From Sipunculus nudus (lineage: Eukaryota > Annelida > Sipuncula > Golfingiida > Sipunculidae), in NCBI GenBank assembly GCA_026874595.1, contig CM049314.1:9788729-9852728 (forward strand): a DNA stretch of 64,000 nucleotides, read 5' to 3'. The notes beneath the pieces are model-generated. The model searched no databases. It was not told the DNA's origin and saw only the letters and a list, made by a program, of their open reading frames with translations. Positions 24,640-35,700 of this stretch are shown here, piece after piece. Position numbers and translations under genes: made by a program. The first letter of the stretch is position 1. Each line of letters starts with the position of its first letter.

Positions 24640-25930
24640 TTTTATGTGCAGTCTGCTGAGCTAAAAATGACCATGTACCCTGTCTGATCGTATGGGTGCT
24701 TAATTTTTTTCTTGGCAATAATATAGGTCCCCATGAAATAATTCAGGTTCCCATGGAGATTGTCAATGACGTTTCACCGGTAGCATGCAAGATATAGGTC
24801 ACCATGCACTAATTTACGTTTATACGCAGATTCTAGGCCTAGAGGATAAATTTTTGCCCCTTCGGACTGACTGGGTGGTCAAAATTATGTATTCTGTAGT
24901 TTGCAAAATATTGGTCACCATGACTAAATTCAAGGCTTCTAAGGAGATTCGCCGAGGACCTAGGATTTACACTTAGACGTTTCCATGTCTAACGGTTACG
25001 ATTGGTGCCTTATTAACGGACGGACTGCTTCTTCTGAAGATCACAAAAACAGAAGAAAACTACGTAAAAAATAAGGAAAGAAATACAGGTGGTGACACTA
25101 GTCTTCCGGAAATGATTACACACTCCATGATCAATACACATGAAAAGAATCAGTGCAATCAATGCATTAGTTATTCAGACAATCAGCGCTTTGTGTCATT
25201 TTTGTAATTATTCTTGGGGGGGGGGGTACCACGAGCCCCATAGCTCAAAGAATATATCACACTGACCTAATTTTTTAAAGGGTTTCCGATGGGATATTTA
25301 TGGACCTCCAAGTGTCCACTCAGATTCTAGGCCGAGCGGCTACATTTTTTACTCTATCTAACTGACTGAGTGCTAATAATTATGTTTTCAGCCTGTTGTT
25401 TGCATAATATAGGTCACGATGACCTAATTTCAAGTTTCAATGGAGACTGGCCCAGGACTTATCTCCAGATTTACATCAAGAAGTTTCTAGGTCTAACGGT
25501 TAAGATTTGTGCCCTGTTAACGGAAAAAACTGTTTCATCTGAAGGTCTCAAAAACATAGAACAAATGCGTTAACATTAGAAATAATTACTGGTGGTGCCA
25601 CCAGTTTTAAGGAAATGATGAAACACTATCCGATTAACATATGTGGAAAGGAACATGGCAATCATTGCATTAGTTTTTCAGATACCAGATATTAGAGCTT
25701 ATTTTTAATTATACTGGGGGTACTTAAGAACCCCATGGCTCGGAGGATATAGGTCTCAGTAACCTAATTTCAGGTTTCAAAGGTGATTCTTTATTGACCT
25801 CCATGGTTTTCAGTTAGAAGTTTCTTGGTCCGCAGTTACGATTAGTGTCCGGTGAACGGACAGAAATAAGGACAGACAGACAGACGGCATGACAGACGGA
25901 CGGCGGACAATGAGTGATAACTGTGGCTCA
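24640..25930 (+). repeat. dispersed repeat block with a recurring GGTCACCATGACCTAATTTC motif
   Basis: Diverged copies of a motif reading roughly ATATAGGTCACCATGACCTA occur at about 24790, 24905, 25245, 25400 and 25740, each followed by a TTTC..GGAGATT-like stretch. A (GACA)n-like end lies at 25870-25900. The same family recurs at 35570-36300. No coding content is seen. It looks like a decayed interspersed repeat. Confidence 0.55.
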
Positions 25931-27703
25931 GAAGACTTAGCCATCTTAGCTAAAAAGCGTTGGTATAACCGAGGTATAAATTTCACTTTGAAAAGAAACC
26001 AAAACCATCCTGTTATATTTAAATAAAGTATATTTATTATATATTAAATACAGGTATTGTTAGGTTAAATATGACCTTTGAATCCTTCCAAACCTCTTTT
26101 AGTGACAAGGAAAGGATAATTTGAATATTTACACAGGACGTCAATTTGCAGAAAATACACCCTTTCCTACAGTCGGTGGTGACTCACACTGGGTTTCTGC
26201 CGGAGCCAATTTTAGCTTTCATTTAACTTAACATAACCCAGAATGCTTACTCATTATACCCAAACACTGAAGGCGATCATTAGACGCTATACGCTTGCTC
26301 ATAGACAAGGTCTTATTGATTTACAAGGAATGATTCGCACACAAAGCTAATATTCGGAAGTTTCAAACCATTTAATTTACAACACATGCTTAGCTTTAAA
26401 TGAATGTTAAAATCTCACAGTGATTCCCTTAGTAGGTAATACTTTTCATTTTTATCGGCCTATACATAGAATTTGGGCATGAAGGTTCGGAATTATGTGT
26501 ACATAAACAATCTCAGTAGCCTAGGATCAGGTAATGAAACCGAAAGTGGACCAAATGTAACATCGCTGTATATACATATTATTTTACAAATCAATATACG
26601 CAGACAAACATTGAACACTGGAAACATTGGACTAATATATTACACATCACCTGAATTTCATAAACAATATCATTTCATGTCAATACATTACAGGAGAATC
26701 CATTGTTTGTTTACCCGAATTTTGTCTCTTTTGCTTTTATATATTTGTATTTTCCTTTCAAAAAGCAGTGTAAATTGTTGCTAAGGAAATACCGATACCC
26801 TAGTTTTTACATTGATTGTACAATACATTTACTTTGATGTGAAAGGCATCCTTGGCCTTTTTAATATTTATGACCCTGTCATATATTGATTGTCAGGGCC
26901 GTCAGTGCTGGGCCTGTTGGAGCTAATTTATTATCGACCACTCCACTTCGTACTCTACCACGTAAAATATAATGTTATAAAAACACTAATGTTTTTGTCT
27001 TCTTACACTCGCTATTCATATATCACTGAGTTAAAGCACAAGGATAAGTCGATACTACAGGTAAGTAGTTAAGTTCCTGATATTTTTAGGACACGTATTT
27101 TTACACGTACATTTGAGTTACAAGTTTTAATTTTAATAACTAGACGTACCTGAAAAAGCATAAAACTACGCTACTGTTACTAATGTTTTTACGAAAGGAT
27201 AGGATGGACTGAAAAGCAGAGGGTCTGCTATCAAGAAAATAACACAATGATTATTAAGTTCGCAGTCCTGCGACTAATGGATTGTTAATTAGGAGGAAGT
27301 CAGGGAAGCGTTCAAATTCATAATAAACACTGGCAAAGAAGTTGGGCAGGAAAGGGGGTACTCAACAATCAAATGAATGCAGACATAAGAGGTCGTCAAA
27401 TAAAACAAAATTCGAACTGCGAAAGAAAAAAAAACGGATTTAGCAGACCTTTTTCAGAAATTAATAAATATCTATTTCACGTTTTAGCAAAAAAAAATCA
27501 AATATTTTTCCCCATAAGAGTTTCATACAAAGGTATGTATCAAGAACAAGAGAATGTTCAGAGAGTGATAATAAAATATTGGAAATGAATTATCTGAATA
27601 ATTGGAATACTTTGATTTCATTTCTGAGTATACTCTGAAAAGAACATCTAAACCAGGTTCAAAATTAACCTACACTCGATACATAATACCTTTGTTTTTA
27701 GAT

Positions 27704-27712
<9 letters not shown>

Positions 27713-27758
<46 letters not shown>
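27713..27758. repeat. (TA)n microsatellite
   Basis: TA run separated by about 100 bases of unique sequence from a second, longer TA run. Confidence 0.97.
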
Positions 27759-27760
<2 letters not shown>

Positions 27761-27855
27761 AAATTTTGATTACCCTCCGCCGACTGCGAGTCATCCCAAC
27801 CCCACCCACCGTTGAAGATAAATTGACGCCACTGGTCAAGAGTTGTTAACATTGG

Positions 27856-27859
<4 letters not shown>

Positions 27860-27942
<83 letters not shown>
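27860..27942. repeat. (TA)n microsatellite
   Basis: About 41 TA units, among the longest in the window. Confidence 0.97.
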
Positions 27943-27943
<1 letters not shown>

Positions 27944-28880
27944 TCCATTCCTATTGTGTTAATTATGTTTCAGTGTAAATCAATTTTTTCGTCTAAAAAA
28001 CACACATTTAATGTATATAAATACAAATTCTAATGTAACACAGTGCCGTGTTAACGACAGGTAATGGTCGTTAATGTGATTTTTTCCCGGTTTGGACAAT
28101 TGTCATGTAGTCAGGTCATATTCTATGCACTCAGCATGCTTCAAGTCCTCTTATCACATACAAAGTTTTGGTGATTAAAGACTGTTAACATGCCATCAAC
28201 TTCAGTTTATATCGATCGTTATCAGAAATGCTGACAATGTGACCTTACTGACAAACTGGATATAAAACTGGATATAAAATCAATAATTACCATAAATAAC
28301 ATCAATTAACGGCCCGACTGACTTTGAACGCGTCTATCACTTTGTAAGATACACAGTTTTTGCGTCGGTCCCTTAGCATTCGATACTCCCAAACTGTGCC
28401 TATACCGCTAAATAATGATTAAATGACGAATTGTCCACTTAATTTAGCCAAAAAGCAGGGGTTGTGTTGTTAATACAAAAAAAATGAGTAAACATGAGTA
28501 AATATGAGTAAACGAGCATTGGGTCCAGTATTTATGTGTTTATTTTCCGCACCATTATAATTTTATTGAACCAGTATCCAGCCGACACATAAGAACGGAG
28601 TGGTTACTCCGAAAAAAAATGCTTTGATTACGATCCAGACTGAGATGCAGTTGCTACATGTGGTCTTGTTCTGTCAGTCTCGAATTCTAGAATGCCCATC
28701 CAACTAATGCTGCCCTTTCTTCAGTTTTTTTTATTTCTATCAGACACTTGAATCAGATAAGTTGATACATTCTTTTTGTATGTCTTTTTTAAATAAGAAG
28801 AAAACACTAACATATTGATATACTTTCATAAATTATTTAACTTCATGAAGTTCCAGTATGTTGTCTTCTTGCAATTCTAT

Positions 28881-28883
<3 letters not shown>

Positions 28884-28938
<55 letters not shown>

Positions 28939-28947
28939 TATATATAT
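28884..28947. repeat. compound (ATT)n(TA)n microsatellite
   Basis: About 13 ATT units running directly into about 13 TA units. Confidence 0.97.
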
Positions 28948-29604
28948 TTCTAGTACTGTTAAATTTATAGAGCAGCTGTACCATTACTCTTTTCTTAATT
29001 TCCATCAGTTAATTCACCTTGTACAATATTATTATCATTAAATAACATAATTGACTTACAAATTATCCTTATTAGCATGTACACAACCAAACAATACAAC
29101 GTTAATTCCCCATTCTGGTATTGTTATTCTGCTGTTAAAAAATATTCTGTAATTTTATTATAAAGAGAAGTTGCTCTATAACATCCCTGAACCAGAAGAG
29201 TTTATAAACAATATAAATATTTGGCAATTGTTATTTAATGTTATGATTCGCTCTATCTAGGACGTCTTGGCGTCTCTCCTGTCAATGAACTATTTATTTT
29301 CATAAAACAATCACGCGCTTTCAATGAAAACTCTGGTCTTTTGATACATAAGATACACTTTTTCCTAGTGAGATCTATTTGAAACCTTTTAACTGAGAAC
29401 TCCATAGAAACCAATCGTCTTCTGATTTAATTAGACGGTCGTCTACATGTTAATTGATTTAAGTGTAGAAGCCTACAGTTGACACATAATGAATATGGGG
29501 AAATCCAGCAAAATATGTATCAGAAAATTTAAAATAATAACAGCAAATTAAAAAAAATGCATAACTTAGCGCTTATATATATTATATAAAGACGAATAGA
29601 TACG

Positions 29605-30151
29605 ATGGATACGAAAGGAACGTCAGATGTCCAGAATGACACGGGAGATGCTGAGATCAAACAGATGACAGAAGAACAGAACTGGCCCGAGGAAATGAAG
29701 AAGAAGGAGAAGAGACGGATATTGAAAAACATTATCTTAATCAGCGTGGGATTTCTCTTTAATTTCACATCCTTCAACGGTCTGAGTCGTCTACAAAGTG
29801 TTCTTCACCAAGACCAAGGTATGGGCACAATCAACTCCGCCGTCCTGTACGCAGCACTGGTCATTTCTTGCCTCTTGTTACCAAAGATCGCTATCAGCAA
29901 GCTCGGACACAAAGGTAGCATTATCGTGTGCATCATAGGGTACATAATATGGATGGCTGCTAACGGTATTGGTAGATGGTGGTCCATGACGCCGGCGTCC
30001 GTCATTGTGGGGCTGTGTGGTGCCCCGCTTTGGACGGCACAGTGTGCATATTTCACTAAACTAGCCATCCGGTACTCGAAGCTGGACGGTGAAAACGAGG
30101 TGGCTACCGTCAGTAGGTTCTTCGGCATCTTCTTTTTGATCGCTCAGGCGT
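29605..30151 (+). CDS. UNC93-like gene, exon 1
   Basis: Residues 1-182 plus one base. Acidic/basic tail with EEQNWPEEMKKKEKRR, then helices near residues 41-58 (NIILISVGFLF), 75-96 (AVLYAALVISCLLLP), 103-120 and 128-147, with GIGRWWSMTPAS between the last two. It ends FFGIFFLIAQA and is followed by the donor GTAAGT at 30152. Confidence 0.93.
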
Positions 30152-30398
30152 GTAAGTACAACCTCACAGGCCATTTAGCCAATATCTGTTGTTAAATACA
30201 CATTCAGTTACGTTTTTCTTCTTTTTTTCCATTTTGAAAATGTGATATGACCTGATATTTTCTTTAAAAATGTGTGCTTCAATATCAAACGTTAGTCATA
30301 AATACCTTAGGAAAAATTTGCTTTTTTACACTTTTTTATTATTTAAAACGAAATATTTGCAAAGTACCCTTTAATCTTACTTTCTTTTCCTATTTCTA

Positions 30399-30444
<46 letters not shown>

Positions 30445-32718
30445 AAGCCATCTTTAAAAATATACGTTTAATTATTAAATAAGTATATGTAAAGGCTTTT
30501 TGTTTTTGTTTCAGCCAGTATTTTTGGTTCCATTATTTCATCGACCGTCATGAACCAGCCCGTGAACGGAACGATACCGACCCCGTCTGAAGAAGCACTC
30601 AAACTGTGTGGGATCAAAGATTGTCCAGGAAACAACGTCACAAATGTCAATCTGAAGAAACCGTCAGCTGTTCTTGTATGTAACAATTTCATTATTTGAT
30701 GGTATGTAACAGCTAGGATATGTCCACCGTTAGGCATGCAAAAACAAATTATTGTACTACGCACTCGCTCCTATATTTCGTTGATCATATTTTTCTCTCA
30801 AATGAAGACTGGGTCTTTGATATTGGTGATAAGAGGTATGGAAAATGGATTAAATGTAGTGTTAAAATAAACCATTTTAAGAATAGAAGCACATATTTTA
30901 ATTTTTAAGCCATTTCGCAAAACTCCACGTACCTTGTCTTGACCGGTTTTAGAAAAAAAATGCCCGATCGCACCATACCTGAGAACAATCCTTTAATGTC
31001 CTAGTTTGTCAGAAAATTGTCATTTTATTAGAATTTAATATCAGAATATTTATAAAGATGCAGAAAATACTGGACAATCCAATTTTATTCATACACATTA
31101 GGAAGATTCTTGTTATAGTATGTACGAATGCCTCAGTATCAGAAAGGGAACTTTCCCGTGACTTGACAAAACCTCCAATAGAAAGCATGAGGGTAGATTT
31201 CTATTTAGGTTAGGTTCTTTTCTGCATTCCGGCGGACAAGCTGGCACATGAAATGAACATAGTGTATTATATTCAAACCCTTGCAGGTATGGACGCTGGT
31301 CGGGGTGTTTTTAGCAGTTGCCATAGCAGCGGTCGTCGTCATTGCCGTCTTTATGGACAAGCTGCCTAAAGAACTAGAGGACGAAGAAGAAAAAGTGAGC
31401 TTCCGGAAGGATGTTTCCAAATTTCTTGTTTCAACTGTCCGACACTGGCGCCACCTGGCGCAGATATTCATAATCCCTTTGAATATCTATAGTGGAATCC
31501 AACAAGCCTCCTTTAATGTCGAATGGACAAAGGTTAAGTATTAAATCATTAGGAACTGTATGACCTTCTTAGATGCATCATTAACACATTTTTCAAGCAT
31601 AGTGGCTTTTCGAATTTTGACTAAACTGCAAGCAAAATTCACTGACCCCCTGTTTTTTCTATTTGTTAATACACTGAAGTCTACCCTTTATTCTGCCACT
31701 GTCAAATCAGATTATCTATAAATTTTATCCCTTGTTTGAATTCCATGAGAAAACATAAAATGAAATATGATAAAACAAACATATATACTATTTCAACTTA
31801 CATTGCCAAAACCGACTTCTTTATGACGTCGCAAAAACTTTGGTCGCATAAGCATTGACACCTAAGATAAATCATAATTCATTTAGCTTTGTAATTACTC
31901 AAGACGACTTAGTTCGCTCGACCCCCGACTGGCGATACCACCTGTCTGTTTACTTGACGTACACATTTAAACCACGCTTTACAGAAGTTAATAATAAAAT
32001 TTTAGTCATTTTTTATTTTAGTCATATATAAGCTGCGCCCTCGGTATTTCGATGGTCGGATTCGCTACTCTTCCGTTCGGGTCCGTCAACATCATTACAT
32101 CATTCACTACGGGTTGGCTCGTGAAGAAAATCGGCAGAATACCTATATTCGTCATCGGTAAGATAAGCCTTGAAAGATAACTTTTGAATATCACCGATTT
32201 ATTTTAATCGATTCAGTGGAATTCACTTAAAAAAATAATGCTGAAATTAAGGTCTATCAACAAATAAAGTGTATGGACAAGGGTCAAACAGGGGAAATAA
32301 AATGCCTGACTGATTCCAGTCGTCGCTAATAAGAAACGTATCTTTGGAGGTGGTAGTATACATTTGCATACCTCACGGTAGATCAATCTACGAATGACTG
32401 CCGTTGATAATGATGTTCTTTCGTATCATAGTTCAGAGACCTAATGGCCTGATTCTCCCATTTCAAACTACGCCCCTCAATGTAAATTGAACTGTCCGAG
32501 ATGCGAACATATAGTGAAACATATAGTGAAATGTTTAAACATATAGTGAAATGGTAAACGGTTTAAGAAACTTATAGAATTTTCCTCTCTGGCTTAAACT
32601 GTTCTCATTCCTCAAACAAACTTTGCTGTTTCACCAATATCGTAGAGATGGCCCATGTATAGAGTGCTAATGCTAATATTGCTTTTGTAGATTTAAGGTT
32701 TGATTCCCGTCTCAGTCT

Positions 32719-32790
<72 letters not shown>

Positions 32791-35700
32791 TTACCTCTCA
32801 ATTATATAAATATTATTGGAAAATTGTAGTTTCACGAGAATCAATATACAGTAGAACGCCTGCTAACGGCCACGCCTCAATAACGGTCAATACGTCTATA
32901 ACGGTCAGATTTTCCGGTCCCGAAACTTTCGACCGTTATATTTCTCTTCATTTTGTTGTCAATTACAGTCACTCCTCTATTCCGTATTACGGCCAGGTCT
33001 CTCGGTCCCGCAGGCCGGGAAACGCCTCAATTACGGTCAGGGGCAGTGACTCCGTGACATGGGCTCAACAAATCGAGCGGCCACTTCTGACCACAATATC
33101 AATACACAAGTGTCCGCTCTCACATATTCCTGTCTGTTAATGAGTGAAACTCTACCGTGACTGAGTTGTTTGACACGTCAGCCCCATTAGTATTCACAAT
33201 AGTAAGGCATGTGTCCCATCTGCGTGTATGTTTGGGAATCAGTCGTGCGAGCCGGATCTTAATCAGGGTGTTTGTCATTTAATTAACGATTGACATTCAG
33301 CGGGTTCCGATGATTATGTCCACAGGAAAACGTTAGGCAAACTGTGGATCTTTAAACTTTCTTTAATGTGATTGTGAACACGTACATCAAATGAAAACCA
33401 GTGCGGCAAACATCGCACAATTTACTCATAAATGTAAAATTATGAATGCAAAATTAACATTAAAATTGTACAAATATTCAGGATATACAATCTGTAATTG
33501 AATAACTAACACTGTTTTTTTTATATTGCTGGTAATTGTTATAAATAGGGTTGACGTGATTGTAAATATTTTATTTTTTATTGATAACAGTAAATATACT
33601 AATACTCTGTATATACGTTTATTTTATTGATTGTAATAAAGATTTAAACTTGGTTTTGTGTTACATTTAAAGCCCTATCCTGGTGTCCTGTATAACGGCC
33701 ACCACTGTATTAAGGCCACTTTCATCCAGTCCCGAAGGTGACCGTAATACAGGCTTCTACTGTATATATAAATCCCTAAACCTTAAAAAAAGATAAGAAA
33801 CCGCCGATCGCATCACTGAAAGGGCAGTTAGTTTTGTTTATATTATCTGGCCAGCCCAGCAAGGACATCAGGCGGCAAGTCACAGGGATTAAAAATTTGC
33901 AAATAGGGTTGTGCGTCGATGGATCATTCAACTGCCGCACATATGCAACAAAACACCTTAGGTTAGGTGTGTGTGTGTGTTTTTTTTTTTTTTTTTTTTT
34001 GTTACCATTCCTGCATGTACCGTGTTTTCGAACAACTTATAGATAAATAAGCACATACATCTGTCACAGAGGTGTTAGAAAAACTATTCTTCATAGCTTT
34101 TACCAACAGTTCATTTATATTATGTACGCAGAGTAATACAAAGTTCACATAAATCCTATAAAAAAGGGTAAATGAATAGATGGCATTAGCATGTCATGTT
34201 TTCTCTTTTCATGGATCGGTCTCCAACAACCCCTTCCCTCTTCAAATAAATCCTTTTCCCGGGTAAACTATGTCAACACCTTTTCATGCAGGAATGTGTG
34301 TGGACCTGGCCATGCAGCTCACTTTGTACTTTTGGATGCCACATCCCAGCAAGCTAGGCGTGTTCTTTGTTATATCCGGAATGTGGGGCTTCATTGATGC
34401 AGTTTGGCAGACCCAAATCTCGGGTAAGTGAGACCCAAAACCTACAGATAACACCGAGCATAACTGAGCAATGATCGTATAATGCTTAGTACTTCTCGTT
34501 GTGGCCGAGACAACCTCGGTTCGAATCCTGGTAGTCCGGGGGCTGAGGAGGGTCCTGTATGCAATGTCCCCTAATTTTGACTTCTCATCTATGTAGGACA
34601 CCTTTACAGGAGTAAAAAAAACTTTGGTAGACATCGTGGATCGCGGGAAGAAAGGGTGAAATTCAAGATGGCGTCCATGATGGCCGCCAAAGCATTGAAT
34701 CATACATAACTCGAAAATTAATTTGGGTAGGGGATTGATTTTGGTATCTTTGCCTATGTTTTCAGGGTCAAGGAATCTATCAAGACAGTATCATATTTGG
34801 TTACGGAGATATCCAATATGGCAGCCAATATGGCCGCCGTACCATAAAATCATAAATAACTCTAAAAGTAATTGAGGTAGGGGAATGATTTTGGTGTCTT
34901 TGCCTGTGTTTTCAGGATCAAGAAAACTATTGAAAACCAATTGCAAGACAGTGCCGTATTTGGTAACGATGATATTCAATATGGCTGCCAATATGGCCGC
35001 TGTACCATTGAATCGCATATGACAAGCCAATGAATCAAGGTACGGGGTTGATTTTGGTGTTAACGTCTATGATTTCAGGGCCCAGGAGACTATTTAAATT
35101 ATCTTCAACTGTTTTTGTTTCTGGTGATATTAAATATGGCTGCCAATATGGCCATTGTACATTTGATCATGTATGACACTCAAAAAAGAATAGAGGTAGG
35201 GGGCTGATTTTGGTATCTTTGCCTATGTTGATAGGGTCAAAGAATCTACTAAACCAACCAACTCCAAGACAATACCGTATTTGGTTATGGCGATATTCGA
35301 TATGGCTGCAAATATGGCTTCTTAACAGTTGCGTCATTTCTGACAAGCCAAGGAATTAAGGTTGGGGATTCAGTTTTGGTATCTTTGCCTATGTTTTCAA
35401 TGTTGGGATTCTTGAAATTATTTTCAAGAAAGTTGGTTTTGGTGTTAGGTATCATTAGCTGCCATTATAAAAGTTTCTTTGACAACTGTTAAAATCTATG
35501 TACATCTAACATATTGTGTGCTCAAATCATGTTCTTTCCCAAGTGTTGGAGAACTTAGGTCCGATAGACTTTTTTAAGTCCAAGGAGACATTACAATGAC
35601 CTCCCTTTACTTTAGCTATGACTTTTTTATATGAAACATTTAAGACTGATGCCCTGTCTGACTTTCTTGGTGCTCAAAATTAGATTTGCTGCTTGTAGCT

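Larger units (their letters stand above)
25931..29604. other. upstream region of the UNC93 gene, no other gene recognised
   Basis: AT-rich sequence with TA and ATT microsatellites. A TATATAAAG stretch at about 29579-29592 lies just before the UNC93 start codon, too close to be a standard TATA box for an mRNA containing that ATG. The true promoter may therefore be further upstream, perhaps with a non-coding first exon. Confidence 0.4.

Noticed and set aside
27670-27948. Tyr-Ile repeat proteins from TA tracts (also at 3529, 5523, 5623, 27648, 56860, 62909)
   Set aside because: Translations of (TA)n microsatellites.
29805-30128. 107-codon open frame on the minus strand
   Set aside because: Antisense shadow of UNC93 exon 1.
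32700-33140. 146-codon open frame on the plus strand
   Set aside because: Starts in a TA tract and runs through the end of a pogo-like element; no protein-like content.
34505-34531. tRNA gene or SINE next to the fold-back element (GGTTCGAATCC)
   Set aside because: Only a B-box-like sequence; no A box at the right distance and no foldable tRNA.
34284-34703. 139-codon open frame on the minus strand
   Set aside because: Antisense of UNC93 exon 5 continued into intron 5.
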